Positions 16,101-25,262 of a DNA stretch of 32,702 nucleotides are shown here, piece after piece. The position numbers were made by a program, and so were the translations under genes. Under the pieces are notes generated by a model. That model was not told the origin of the DNA. It searched no databases and worked only from the letters and a program-made list of their open reading frames with translations. The DNA comes from an uncultured Lachnobacterium sp. (GTDB lineage Bacteria > Bacillota > Clostridia > Lachnospirales > Lachnospiraceae). Each line of letters starts with the position of its first letter. Positions within the stretch are counted from its first letter, which is position 1. Location: the NCBI GenBank assembly GCA_900543445.1, contig UQRC01000032.1, forward strand, positions 1-32,702, written 5' to 3'.

Positions 16101-17516
16101 ATGTCTGAAGATCAGAATAAAAATACAGTAGATGATACAAACAAGACGAACGAATACGAGGATATCTGCTACATCTGCCGCAGACCGGAGAGTGTTGCGG
16201 GCAAGATGATCCATATCCAGCAGGGAATCTGCATCTGCAACGATTGTATGCAGAAGACGTTCGATACGATGAACACCGGTGGATTCAACATGGGTGACAT
16301 CATGAATATGAACATGGGAAAGATGCCGAATATCAGCATGATCAATCTGGCGGATCTGCAGGGAGGTATTCCGCAGTCGCAGAAGATCAAGAAAAAGAAA
16401 CCGAAGGAAAAGAAAGAAGAGGCAGTACTTGATATCCATTCGATCCCGGCACCGCATAAGATTAAAGCGAGTCTTGATGAGTATGTGGTAGGTCAGGAAC
16501 ATGCGAAGAAAGTGATGTCGGTTGCCGTATACAACCATTATAAGCGCGTGATGTCCGATGATCAGGATGGCGTGGAGATCGAGAAGTCCAATATGCTTAT
16601 GATCGGACCGACCGGTTCCGGTAAGACGTATCTGGTTAAAACGCTGGCGCGTCTTCTTGATGTGCCGCTTGCGATCACCGATGCGACTTCACTGACAGAG
16701 GCCGGTTATATCGGTGACGATATCGAGAGCGTAGTCAGCAAGCTTCTTGCTGCGGCAGACAATGACGTGGAGCGTGCGGAGCATGGCATCATCTTTATCG
16801 ATGAGATCGACAAGATTGCCAAGAAACGCAATACGAATCAGAGAGACGTCAGCGGTGAGTCCGTGCAGCAGGGAATGTTAAAGCTCCTTGAGGGCGCAGA
16901 GATCGAGGTGCCGGTCGGAGCGAGCAGCAAGAATGCGATGGTTCCGATGACAACGGTGGATACGAAGAACATCCTCTTTATCTGTGGTGGCGCTTTTCCA
17001 GAACTGGAAGAGATTATTAAGGAGCGCTTAAATAAGGAAGCTTCGATCGGATTCCGTGCGGATTTAAAGGATAAATACGATAATGATGAGAATCTTCTGA
17101 CCCAGGTGACGGTTGAGGATGTAAGAAAATTCGGTATGATTCCGGAGTTCTTAGGACGACTTCCGATCCTGTTCTCACTTGAGGCTTTGACGGAGGATAT
17201 GCTGGTCAAGATCTTACAGGAGCCGAAGAATGCGATCATCAAGCAGTATAAGAAGCTGCTTGCGATGGATGAAGTGGATCTGGTCTTTGATGAGGGTGCG
17301 CTTCGTGCGATCGCGAAGAAGGCGAAGGAGAAGAAAGTCGGCGCGCGTGCGCTTCGTGCGATCATCGAGGAATTTATGTTAGACATCATGTATGAGATCC
17401 CGAAGGATGACAATATCGGACGCGTGACGATCACGGAAGAATATGTGGAGAAGAAGGGCGGCCCACTGATTGAGATGAGAGGACTTGCTGCAATTCCGGA
17501 GCATACAGAAGGTTAA
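16101..17516 (+). CDS. clpX: ClpX, ATPase subunit of the Clp protease
   Basis: The 471-residue AAA+ unfoldase has an N-terminal zinc-binding domain (C23, C26, C46, C49 in CYICRRPE and CICNDC), Walker A GPTGSGKT (169-176), Walker B IIFIDEID (about 230-236) and an IGF loop (IGFRADLK) that docks on ClpP. It unfolds tagged proteins and feeds them to ClpP. The linker between zinc and ATPase domains is longer than in E. coli and rich in methionine (about 57-80). I chose the ATG at 16101 with AAAGGAG; an in-frame GTG at 16047 would add a basic extension. clpP and tig are not adjacent, unlike many genomes. Confidence 0.93.
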   Translation: MSEDQNKNTVDDTNKTNEYEDICYICRRPESVAGKMIHIQQGICICNDCMQKTFDTMNTGGFNMGDIMNMNMGKMPNISMINLADLQGGIPQSQKIKKKKPKEKKEEAVLDIHSIPAPHKIKASLDEYVVGQEHAKKVMSVAVYNHYKRVMSDDQDGVEIEKSNMLMIGPTGSGKTYLVKTLARLLDVPLAITDATSLTEAGYIGDDIESVVSKLLAAADNDVERAEHGIIFIDEIDKIAKKRNTNQRDVSGESVQQGMLKLLEGAEIEVPVGASSKNAMVPMTTVDTKNILFICGGAFPELEEIIKERLNKEASIGFRADLKDKYDNDENLLTQVTVEDVRKFGMIPEFLGRLPILFSLEALTEDMLVKILQEPKNAIIKQYKKLLAMDEVDLVFDEGALRAIAKKAKEKKVGARALRAIIEEFMLDIMYEIPKDDNIGRVTITEEYVEKKGGPLIEMRGLAAIPEHTEG

Positions 17517-17554
17517 TATAGAGGGATTGTGTGAAGTGCACCGCAGGTAGGGCC

Positions 17555-17571
17555 ATGCTTCAAAGAAGCAT
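17555..17571. repeat. Small hairpin ATGCTTC-AAA-GAAGCAT
   Basis: A perfect 7-bp stem with an AAA loop in the 80-base gap between clpX and the SbcD-like gene. It is flanked by the partly complementary GTGCACCGC and GCGTGCA. It resembles the AAA-loop hairpins in the aspS-gat operon, including the neighbouring GCACCGCA string also found at 12582-12589. Confidence 0.55.
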
Positions 17572-17596
17572 CGCAAAGCGTGCAGAGGAGGATTTC

Positions 17597-18685
17597 ATGA
17601 AAATTGTGCATTGCGCAGATCTGCATCTGGATTCGAAGATGACAGCAAATCTGACGAAGGAGCAGGCGAGGGAGCGCAAAAAGGAAATATTAAGAACGTT
17701 TACAAGAATGGTGGAATATGCCGCGAAGAACGGAGTGCGTGCAATTCTGATCGCGGGTGATCTGTTCGATACGCGCAACATTTCGGCGATGGCGCGCAAT
17801 ACCGTGCGTGATATGATCTGTACCCATCCGGAGATTGATTTCCTGTACTTGAGAGGCAATCATGACAGTGACAATTTTCTGTCGAAGATGGAGGAGATTC
17901 CGGAGAACCTTCTGCTTTTTGGCGAGGAGTGGACGGCGTACCGCTACGGAAATGTGGTGATCACCGGAATGGAATTAAACGAAAGAAATCAGGTGACGGC
18001 ATACAATTCACTTGTGCTGGGACATGATGATTACAATATCGTGACACTGCACGGTCAGCTCGGCAATTACCGGAGCAGGGAGCAGGCGGAGAATATCAGC
18101 CTGAATGATCTAAAGAATAAGAATATCGATTATCTGGCTTTGGGACATGTGCACGGTTTTGTGCAGGAAGCACTGGATAACCGGGGAATCTATTGCTATC
18201 CGGGCTGTCTGGAGGGACGCGGATTTGACGAGTGTGGGGAAAAAGGCTTTGTTCTGCTTGATATCGATGAGCAGCAGCATCGTGCAACCACGACATTCGT
18301 GCCGATTGCGGCGAGAACCTTATACACACTTGAAGTTGATGTCACCGGCGCGATGACCACGCAGGAAGTGGCAGGACGCATGGAGCAGGCAATCGCAGAG
18401 ACTTCCTATCCGTCGGGAAGCATGGTGAAATTTGTGCTGACCGGTGATGTGGAGGTGGACAGTGAATTCAACTGTGAATATCTGCAGGATCTGTTCACAG
18501 ATTATTTCTATTTTGAGAAGGTGTATGATCATACACATCTTCGCGTGGATTACAGTGATTATGAGAAGGATGCTTCGCTCAAAGGCGAATTTATCCGCAT
18601 GGTGCTCGGATCCGATCTGAGTGAGGACGAGAAGACGCAGGTGATCCGCTGCGGAATTATGGCTTTGTCCGGGGAGGAGATCTAA
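17597..18685 (+). CDS. SbcD/YhaO-like metallophosphoesterase (DNA repair nuclease subunit)
   Basis: The 362-residue protein has the Mre11/SbcD phosphoesterase motifs in order: HCADLHLDS, AGDLFD, RGNHDSD, TLHGQLG and GHVH, which bind two metal ions. It is probably the nuclease partner of the SMC-like ATPase encoded one base downstream, acting on DNA ends or hairpins. The exact subfamily (SbcD or YhaO) is uncertain; the partner looks more like YhaN. Start at 17597 follows AGAGGAGG. An in-frame ATG at 17531 has no ribosome site. Confidence 0.87.
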   Translation: MKIVHCADLHLDSKMTANLTKEQARERKKEILRTFTRMVEYAAKNGVRAILIAGDLFDTRNISAMARNTVRDMICTHPEIDFLYLRGNHDSDNFLSKMEEIPENLLLFGEEWTAYRYGNVVITGMELNERNQVTAYNSLVLGHDDYNIVTLHGQLGNYRSREQAENISLNDLKNKNIDYLALGHVHGFVQEALDNRGIYCYPGCLEGRGFDECGEKGFVLLDIDEQQHRATTTFVPIAARTLYTLEVDVTGAMTTQEVAGRMEQAIAETSYPSGSMVKFVLTGDVEVDSEFNCEYLQDLFTDYFYFEKVYDHTHLRVDYSDYEKDASLKGEFIRMVLGSDLSEDEKTQVIRCGIMALSGEEI

Positions 18686-18686
18686 G

Positions 18687-21083
18687 ATGAAATTAGTATC
18701 CTGTCATATCGATAATTTTGGCAAGCTCTCCGATCTGTCCATTGATTTTACGGATGGAGTGAACCTCTTCCATGAGCCGAATGCGTGGGGCAAAAGCACA
18801 CTGGCTGCGTTTCTTCGCGTGATGTTCTATGGATTTGACTCGAAGAAAGAATCCGGTTCCTTTGACAAGGAGCGCGTTGTATACCGCCCTTGGCAGGGAG
18901 GCACATTTGGCGGAGAACTGGATTTTGTCTACAAGGATAAGGCGTATCGCATCAGCCGTACATTCGGCAAGACCGAGAAGACGGATGCGTATCATCTGTA
19001 TGATCTGTCGACGAATCTGGAGTGTCACGATTTCTCTTCGGAGATCGGAAGCGAGATCTTCGGACTTGATAGTGCGTCGTTCAAGCGAAGCGCTTTTATT
19101 GCGCAGAATGACTGCGAGAGCGGTTCGACCGATGCGATCAATGCAAAGCTTGGCAATCTGGCAGAGAATACAAATGATATTAACAATTTTGACAGTGCCA
19201 CGAAGCGGATTCACGACCGCATGAATAAACTGTCGCCGGATCGTGCGACCGGTTCTATGAAGAAACGCAAGAATACGATCACACTTCTTACGGAGGAACT
19301 ACGGAGTTTTGATGCGGCAGAGTCAGCAGCACAGGAACTTACGGAGAAGCTTGCGGACAAGCAGGCGCAGAGAAAGGAACTTTCCGATATCCGCAGCCAG
19401 TATGCCAAGGCACTTCAGGTTGCCAGCGAGGAGAACCGTAGAGAGAACTTAAAGCAGAATTACAAGCTCATCTGTGACGAGGTGGAGCATAGCAAGGCAC
19501 ATGCTGCGCAGTATAAGAATGTATTTCCGGAGCGTGTGCCGGAGGATGAGGAATTCGCACAGAAAAATCAGGATGTACAGATGATGGGCGTTCTCAAGAC
19601 AACGCTGTACAACCTTGGACTGACCGACGAGGAGAAGACGCAGTATGCGAAGCTGACCGATATGTTTGCGGATGGATGCCCGGATGAGGCGCAGATCCGT
19701 GATATGGATCAGCAGCTGGAGAAGCTTGCCAAGCTGCGCGAACAGAGAAGTCAGCTTGAGACAAAGATTTCTTATTTTGAAGCGATGGCGATGAAGCGGG
19801 AGGAACCGACGGTTCCGGCAAAGAAGCGCATTGCAATGATCGCACCGGCAGTGTTACTTATCGTTGCAGGTATTGCGGCAGCTGTGGTTGGATTTGTGCT
19901 GCCGGATGTACAGAAATATTCGCTTGTATTTGCAGGCGCAGGAGCCGGTGCAGTGTTGATCGGAATCTTTCTGCTTGCGATGCGTAAGGCTTTGGCAGAC
20001 CGTGACGTGCGGCGTGCGAAGGAACTGCTTCTGCAGTTTCAGGAGGAAGAGCGGAAACTCCGTGAACCGGTGGAGGAGATCCAGAAGACGATGGATGAGG
20101 CATCCGGTGAGGCGGAACGCATCGAGCAGAGGGCAGAGAAATTCTTTGAAAATTATCATGTCACCTATGATGCGAGAGATGCACGTTCCTCGCTCTATGA
20201 ACTGAAAAATCAGCTTCATGAGTATGAGCGGTTAAAGACACGTGCTGCCAAAAGTGATGCGGCGAGAGAAGAGTGTGATCATATCCGTGAAGAACTGCTT
20301 GCATTCGGACAGTCGACCGGTGTGGATTTTGGCGAAGATATTGCGGCAGGCTTGAGCCAGCTGCAGATGAAGGCCACCGAATATCGCATCGCGCAGAAAG
20401 CATATGAGCAGGCTTGCCAGAAGAAGGCGCAATTCGAGCAGGAGCATCCGATGGAAGAGATCAATGCAATTGAACGGTGCCCGTATACATTGGATGAACT
20501 CAACATGATGATCCGCGACGTGGATGACCGGATCGAGGATGTCCGCGATGCGATCGAGCAGTATACGCATCAGCTGGAGGATATGCAGGAGCAGCTGGAT
20601 GCCCGAGACGAGAAGCAGGAGCAGCTGGAAATCTGTAAGCGCGACCAGGAACTGGAGGCGCAGACGTATCATACGCTGCAGCTGACACAGGAATTCTTAC
20701 AGACAGCGAAGGAGCAGTTCTCGGCACGTTATCTCGGACCGATCGAGAACGGATTCGGCAAATATTATGAACTTCTGACCAATGATGAGAGTGGCAACTG
20801 GATGGTCAATGCGGATATCGATGTGCAGGTCAAGGAACAGGGAGAACTTCGCGAGACAAAGTGGTTGTCTGCCGGTTATCAGGATCTGCTCGGTATCTGT
20901 ATGCGACTGGCTTTGGTCGATGCGATGTATCCGGAGGAGAAGCCGTTTCTTGTGCTCGATGATCCGTTTGTCAATCTGGATGAGGATAAGGTACAGCATG
21001 GAAATGAACTTCTGCAGAAGATTTCCGGGGAATACCAGATCCTGTACTTTACCTGTCATTCGAGCCGAATGTCGGGTAATTAG
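18687..21083 (+). CDS. SbcC/YhaN-like SMC-type ATPase
   Basis: The 798-residue protein has an N-terminal ATPase half (residues 1-140), long coiled coils (about 170-375 and 435-700), and a C-terminal half with the signature region LSAGYQDLLGICMRLAL and Walker B FLVLDDPF (about 754-761). Two hydrophobic helices (about 382-404 and 411-432) interrupt the coiled coil, as in YhaN, in place of a zinc hook. The P-loop reads HEPNAWGKST, lacking the usual first Gly of Walker A. It starts one base after the SbcD-like stop with GGGGAGGAG upstream. The pair probably processes DNA ends, possibly at the membrane. Confidence 0.85.
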   Translation: MKLVSCHIDNFGKLSDLSIDFTDGVNLFHEPNAWGKSTLAAFLRVMFYGFDSKKESGSFDKERVVYRPWQGGTFGGELDFVYKDKAYRISRTFGKTEKTDAYHLYDLSTNLECHDFSSEIGSEIFGLDSASFKRSAFIAQNDCESGSTDAINAKLGNLAENTNDINNFDSATKRIHDRMNKLSPDRATGSMKKRKNTITLLTEELRSFDAAESAAQELTEKLADKQAQRKELSDIRSQYAKALQVASEENRRENLKQNYKLICDEVEHSKAHAAQYKNVFPERVPEDEEFAQKNQDVQMMGVLKTTLYNLGLTDEEKTQYAKLTDMFADGCPDEAQIRDMDQQLEKLAKLREQRSQLETKISYFEAMAMKREEPTVPAKKRIAMIAPAVLLIVAGIAAAVVGFVLPDVQKYSLVFAGAGAGAVLIGIFLLAMRKALADRDVRRAKELLLQFQEEERKLREPVEEIQKTMDEASGEAERIEQRAEKFFENYHVTYDARDARSSLYELKNQLHEYERLKTRAAKSDAAREECDHIREELLAFGQSTGVDFGEDIAAGLSQLQMKATEYRIAQKAYEQACQKKAQFEQEHPMEEINAIERCPYTLDELNMMIRDVDDRIEDVRDAIEQYTHQLEDMQEQLDARDEKQEQLEICKRDQELEAQTYHTLQLTQEFLQTAKEQFSARYLGPIENGFGKYYELLTNDESGNWMVNADIDVQVKEQGELRETKWLSAGYQDLLGICMRLALVDAMYPEEKPFLVLDDPFVNLDEDKVQHGNELLQKISGEYQILYFTCHSSRMSGN

Positions 21084-21125
21084 GAATTGAAATAAAGTGG
21101 TTTGGAAAATCACAGTTCGAAAAAG

Positions 21126-21151
21126 TCCGGAAGCGTTATGGATATTCCGGA
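21126..21151. repeat. TCCGGAA/TTCCGGA inverted repeat upstream of the subtilase gene
   Basis: TCCGGAA (21126-21132) and TTCCGGA (21145-21151) form a perfect 7-bp stem with a 12-base loop, 35 bases ahead of the subtilase start. It may be an operator or a weak terminator; there is no T run. Confidence 0.4.
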
Positions 21152-21185
21152 AAATCGAGTCATAGAATAGTCAAAAAGAGATTCT

Positions 21186-22985
21186 ATGAACTGTGATGCT
21201 TTCATTAAATCTAACGATACCTACGATGTGATCATTCCGAGGGAGGCACTTGAACGTTATCCATCGGATCCTGTCTGCGTGCAGCGCATCAGTAGCAATC
21301 TGGATATTCATTATTATGAGCGGGGCAGTGTGCCGCCGCTATCCATACAGACTTATACTTATACCGCGATCCCCAAGTGCTTCGGACTGCTTGATACCGC
21401 AGCGCTTGAGGCGAGCGGTATTCTGCAGCTGCAGAATCAACCGGCCCTGTCCCTTTTCGGACAGGGCATTCTTGTCGGCTTCATCGACACAGGAATCTCC
21501 TATACGAATGCGTGCTTTAAGGATGGCGCAGGAACAACAAGGATACGTGCAATCTGGGATCAGACGGCAACACCGGATGTCTTAGAAAGCGAAGATGAGT
21601 CAGGCTCTGATGGAGGGCAGGATCGAAAGGACACGGGGCAAAGTCTGACCGGAAAAAGAAGATTTTCTCCGCAGGGATTTGAATACGGTGTCGAATACAC
21701 CAAGGAAGATATCGATGAAGCACTTGCTGCGGAAGACCCATATGCAATTGTTCCGCAGAGGGATGAGAACGGACACGGAACACTGCTTGCAAGTATTGCC
21801 TGTGGCAGTGAAGATCCGGCAGCAGGCTTTATCGGTGCGGCACCAAGATGCGATATTGCGGTGGTGAAAGTCAAGGAGGCGAAGCCGTATCTGCGGGAGT
21901 TCTATTATATTCCGCAGAATATTCCAGCGTATCAGGAAAATGATATTATGGCGGCGGTGGCATATCTGGAACAGAAGGCAAGACAGCTTGGCGAGCCTCT
22001 TGTCATCTGCCTTGGGATGGGGACGAACAACGGAAGTCATTCGGGCGGAAGTGAGTTGGAAGTGTACTTAAATGAGATTGGTGCCTTGTACCGGAGGTGC
22101 GTGGTGATCGCGTCCGGAAACGAGGCGAATGCGAGACATCATTTTCATGGGATGAGTAATGTGACGCTTGAACCGGATGGAAATACTGTAGGCAATGCAT
22201 TGCCATCCGATCCGGTTGAGGTGGAGATCAATGTGGAAAATGACATGCCGGGATTCTATCTGGAATTGTGGGCGGCGGCTCCGGAGGTGTTTGCTTTGTC
22301 GGTTACGTCGCCTTCGGGGCGGAGACGGCCACAGATCGCTACCAGAATCAGTGCGCATCAGGAATATGAATTTGTGCTGGAAGGAACGCGTGTGGAGATC
22401 GATTACCGGTCAGTTGGAAGAACGAGAGGCGATCAGCTGGTCTTTGTTCGCTTTGACCGGGCGGCAAGGGGAATCTGGACACTGTCGGTGTATCCGGATA
22501 CGACGATTACCGGCGATTTCAATATCTGGCTTCCAATGAAAGGGATGCTTCCGTCGGAGGTATTCTTTCTGAAGCCCAATCCGGACATTACGCTGACGAG
22601 TCCGTCGAGTGCACAGATTCCGGTCACGGTTGGCGGATATCAGGTTTCCGATAAGGGTCTGTACATTGATTCGGGGAGAGGATTTACGGTAAGCTCTGTG
22701 ATCAAGCCGGATTTCGTTGCGCCAGCAGTCAACGTACAGGGTGTCGGCGTGCGCGATAATTATGTGACAGCGAGCGGAACAAGTGTTGCGGCAGCGGTGA
22801 CAGCAGGCGCGTGTGCGCAGATCATGGAGTGGGGCATTTACAGGCAGGAGAATCTGGCGCTCAATTCGGTGGAAATCGGAAATCTATTGATCCACGGGTG
22901 TGACAGAAGCAGGGATCTCGTGTATCCGAATACTGCGTGGGGATACGGAAGGCTGGATGCGTATCAGGCAATTTTAGCACTATAA
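21186..22985 (+). CDS. S8 family peptidase (subtilase), Csp-like
   Basis: The 599-residue protein carries an intact catalytic triad: D101 (VGFIDTGIS), H197 (ENGHGTLLAS) and S533 (ASGTSVAAA), with the oxyanion Asn at N312 (SGNEA). A beta-rich insert (about 340-460) lies between His and Ser, the layout of clostridial Csp proteases that act in spore germination or related processing. There is no signal peptide. An acidic low-complexity loop sits at about 131-152. Homologues are common and multi-copy in Lachnospiraceae, and the substrate here is unknown. The ribosome site (AAAGAGA) is weak. Confidence 0.88.
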   Translation: MNCDAFIKSNDTYDVIIPREALERYPSDPVCVQRISSNLDIHYYERGSVPPLSIQTYTYTAIPKCFGLLDTAALEASGILQLQNQPALSLFGQGILVGFIDTGISYTNACFKDGAGTTRIRAIWDQTATPDVLESEDESGSDGGQDRKDTGQSLTGKRRFSPQGFEYGVEYTKEDIDEALAAEDPYAIVPQRDENGHGTLLASIACGSEDPAAGFIGAAPRCDIAVVKVKEAKPYLREFYYIPQNIPAYQENDIMAAVAYLEQKARQLGEPLVICLGMGTNNGSHSGGSELEVYLNEIGALYRRCVVIASGNEANARHHFHGMSNVTLEPDGNTVGNALPSDPVEVEINVENDMPGFYLELWAAAPEVFALSVTSPSGRRRPQIATRISAHQEYEFVLEGTRVEIDYRSVGRTRGDQLVFVRFDRAARGIWTLSVYPDTTITGDFNIWLPMKGMLPSEVFFLKPNPDITLTSPSSAQIPVTVGGYQVSDKGLYIDSGRGFTVSSVIKPDFVAPAVNVQGVGVRDNYVTASGTSVAAAVTAGACAQIMEWGIYRQENLALNSVEIGNLLIHGCDRSRDLVYPNTAWGYGRLDAYQAILAL

Positions 22986-23022
22986 TGAGAAAGTCGACGC
23001 AATGATTGGGGGAGGATAAATC

Positions 23023-23085
23023 GTGAGTAGGAATAGTGTCATGAAAAAATATATGGAAAGATGGGTTATGTCTGGGGATCAATGA
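23023..23085 (+). CDS. Possible 20-residue micro-ORF
   Basis: A GTG start seven to eight bases after GGGGGAGG opens a frame of 20 codons encoding a short basic peptide. It sits in the 193-base gap between the subtilase and the DUF6033-like gene. The strong ribosome site is the only support. It could be a decayed gene start. Confidence 0.25.
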   Translation: MSRNSVMKKYMERWVMSGDQ

Positions 23086-23178
23086 GCCGATAAAAAATAT
23101 AACAGAATCACTATGCCTGCGTCGGAGACGCGGCAATTGCAGATAGACTGATGTTTAAATTATCAAGGAGGATATACT

Positions 23179-23922
23179 ATGAGTGCAATCGGTCAGGTAG
23201 ATGCTGGAATTAACACAGCATACGACACATCAACAAAGAAAACATCCCAGACAAAGACGTCTTACGGCAACACGGTCGGTGATCCGCTGCTTTCCGATAA
23301 GGCGGCAAAGTATTACGAACAATTGAAAAAGAAATATTCAGACATGGACTTCGTGCTTGTCAGCAACGATGAGGTGGACGGAGCCGAGCAGAAGGCTGCA
23401 AAATATGCCAATTCGAACCGCACACTTGTCCTGATTGATGCAGACAAGATTGAGAAGATGGCAGAGGATGAGGATTACCGTAAGAAATACGAGGATATCA
23501 TCGGCAATGCCAATTCGCAGCTGGATCAGATGAAACAGAGCCTCGGAAGCATGATCGGCAATGTGAAGACATTCGGCATCAAAGTTGATGACGGCGGGAA
23601 TACTTCTTTCTTCGCAGTGGTTGATAAGTCATTGAGTGCGCAGAAGGAGCGTATCGCAAAGAAGGCGGAGCAGAAAACGCAGCAGAAGAAGGCAGATGCT
23701 GCAAAGGCGGCCAAGAAGAAGGCGGAGACGAAGCGCAAGGAGAAAACGCAGGATAAGAAGAGTGAAAAGATATCGGAGTCGGACGACGTTGAAACAATTG
23801 AAGCTTCGTCTATCGAAGATCTGATGAAGAAACTGACCGACCGCACAATGGCTTCTCTGAGTGATCAGGCGCGCACACAGCAGGAGATGCAGATTGGAAC
23901 CCAGGTGGATTTCCGTTTGTAG
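23179..23922 (+). CDS. DUF6033-like protein
   Basis: The 247-residue soluble protein has a globular N-terminal half (FVLVSNDEVDGAEQKAAKYA, TLVLIDADKIEKMAEDEDYR), which I associate with the DUF6033 family of Lachnospiraceae. A long Lys/Ala/Glu-rich segment (about 157-205) probably forms a single helix or coiled coil, and a Gln-rich tail follows. No enzyme motif is visible. An AAGGAGG site precedes the ATG. The family name is from memory and the function is unknown. Confidence 0.75.
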   Translation: MSAIGQVDAGINTAYDTSTKKTSQTKTSYGNTVGDPLLSDKAAKYYEQLKKKYSDMDFVLVSNDEVDGAEQKAAKYANSNRTLVLIDADKIEKMAEDEDYRKKYEDIIGNANSQLDQMKQSLGSMIGNVKTFGIKVDDGGNTSFFAVVDKSLSAQKERIAKKAEQKTQQKKADAAKAAKKKAETKRKEKTQDKKSEKISESDDVETIEASSIEDLMKKLTDRTMASLSDQARTQQEMQIGTQVDFRL

Positions 23923-23949
23923 AAAAGGGCTTTTTCCTGGAAAAATGGA

Positions 23950-23978
23950 TTGCAGGCTCGTGATAGAAAAATTATAAT
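23950..23978 (+). promoter_or_regulatory. Promoter of the Mbeg1-like gene
   Basis: TTGCAG (23950-23955), a 17-base spacer and a perfect TATAAT (23973-23978). Transcription would begin about ten bases before the hairpin at 23995. Confidence 0.8.
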
Positions 23979-23994
23979 AGAATAAATGTAACGA

Positions 23995-24023
23995 ATGAGG
24001 GGCAAAATGGATTTGTCCCTCAT
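23995..24023 (+). repeat. Hairpin at the 5' end of the Mbeg1-like mRNA
   Basis: ATGAGGGGCAAA (23995-24006) pairs with TTTGTCCCTCAT (24012-24023; one G-T pair) around ATGGA. It starts about ten bases after the predicted transcription start. A related ATGAGGG/CCCTCAT hairpin lies ahead of feoAB (28813-28841). Confidence 0.6.
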
Positions 24024-24071
24024 ATTATATATGCCGATATGGAATGAGGTGGAGAAGGAGGAGAAAGAAAC

Positions 24072-25178
24072 ATGTCAAATATTATGGACTATCTGGTGTG
24101 GAGAGGTGATCTTGACTGGAATGCATCTGCATTCAATGAAGTAGATAATGTTATTTTGTCAGAATTGGTTTATGTGGATTTCTCCGATATTGTACCGGGA
24201 ATCGGTGGAGAGAGTATCTCGCTTGCAGAGGCGAATGAACGCTTCTTTGCGCAGCACACGGAGGAAGAAATCAATGCGCGTGTTTCCAGCACGAAGATGG
24301 CGGCTTTCATGATGCGCGAGATGGCGGAGACGAAGCGGTACAAGGACATCCGGTTGGCAAATTATATTAACGATATCCGTTTCGATGAACAGTCCCAGTT
24401 CTGTGCGATGACCGTAGAACTTGGAGACGGATTCTGCAACGTTGTGTACAGTGGAACGGACTCCACGATCGTCGGCTGGAAGGAAGATTTCAATATGAGT
24501 TTTCTTACCGCAACTCCGGGGCAGGAGGAGTCGGTGCAGTATCTGCAGAAGGTTGCGAAGCAGACAAAGCTTCCACTTCGGCTGATGGGACACTCCAAGG
24601 GTGGAAATCTGGCTGTTTACGCAGCGGTCAATAGCGAAAGAAAGCTGCAGGATCGTATCGACATCATATACAGCAACGATGGACCGGGTTTCAACGACTC
24701 CATGATCGATCCGGGGATGTACCGTAATCTGACGGACCGCATCCGTTCCATTGTGCCGGAATCTTCGATTGTCGGTATGCTTTTTGAACATGAGGAAGAG
24801 TACGAGGTTGTAAAAAGCAGCGGAAGCGGAGCCGGACAACACGATGTCATGAGCTGGGAGGTACGAGGAACAACACTTGTGCATTTGAATCATGTGGATG
24901 GCAAGTCTGTTCTTGTGGACAAAGCATTAAAATCCTGGATCGGCGAGATGGATGAGAAGCAGCGGGAAGTGTTTGTTGATGCGCTTTTTGGCATATTGGA
25001 TGAGGCGGATATCCGGACCGTGGATGACCTTGCCAACATGAATTACACCAAGTTCATGGAACTGATGAAGGCGAAGTCATCGCTTGACAAAGAGACACAG
25101 GATACGATGCGCGATACGTTTTTGAAACTTGTGCAGAAAAGCGCTCAAACGGTTGCAGAACATCTTTTGAATAAGTAG
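24072..25178 (+). CDS. Mbeg1-like (DUF2974) alpha/beta-hydrolase
   Basis: The 368-residue protein has the nucleophile elbow GHSKGGNLA (S175), preceded by a lipase-like VVYSGTDSTIVGWKED segment and followed by SNDGPGF, which may hold the acid. A His near HLNHVDG could complete the triad. This is the pattern of DUF2974/Mbeg1-like proteins, abundant in gut Firmicutes and presumed to be esterases or lipases. There is no signal peptide. The gene has a GGAGAAGGAGG site and its own promoter. The substrate is unknown. Confidence 0.85.
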   Translation: MSNIMDYLVWRGDLDWNASAFNEVDNVILSELVYVDFSDIVPGIGGESISLAEANERFFAQHTEEEINARVSSTKMAAFMMREMAETKRYKDIRLANYINDIRFDEQSQFCAMTVELGDGFCNVVYSGTDSTIVGWKEDFNMSFLTATPGQEESVQYLQKVAKQTKLPLRLMGHSKGGNLAVYAAVNSERKLQDRIDIIYSNDGPGFNDSMIDPGMYRNLTDRIRSIVPESSIVGMLFEHEEEYEVVKSSGSGAGQHDVMSWEVRGTTLVHLNHVDGKSVLVDKALKSWIGEMDEKQREVFVDALFGILDEADIRTVDDLANMNYTKFMELMKAKSSLDKETQDTMRDTFLKLVQKSAQTVAEHLLNK

Positions 25179-25226
25179 AGAATATAAAAATTTTATGAAA
25201 AGCTTTTTTTTGCACTTCAAGTAGGA

Positions 25227-25232
25227 TATAAT
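25227..25232 (+). promoter_or_regulatory. -10 box of the citrate synthase gene
   Basis: TATAAT at 25227-25232, 30 bases ahead of the start codon. The -35 region is a T run with no good match, so only the -10 is called. Confidence 0.45.
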
Positions 25233-25262
25233 TAAGCCTACATAATGAATGGAGTGTGAAGC

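Noticed and set aside
15603..16538. 311-codon open frame on the minus strand across the palindrome and the start of clpX
   Set aside because: It is antisense to clpX for its first half, runs through the palindrome and shows no family resemblance. Its length follows from palindrome composition and clpX codon bias.
23930..23950. Terminator after the DUF6033-like gene (TTTTTCC/GGAAAAA)
   Set aside because: The complementary segments are separated by a single base, so they cannot form a hairpin loop.
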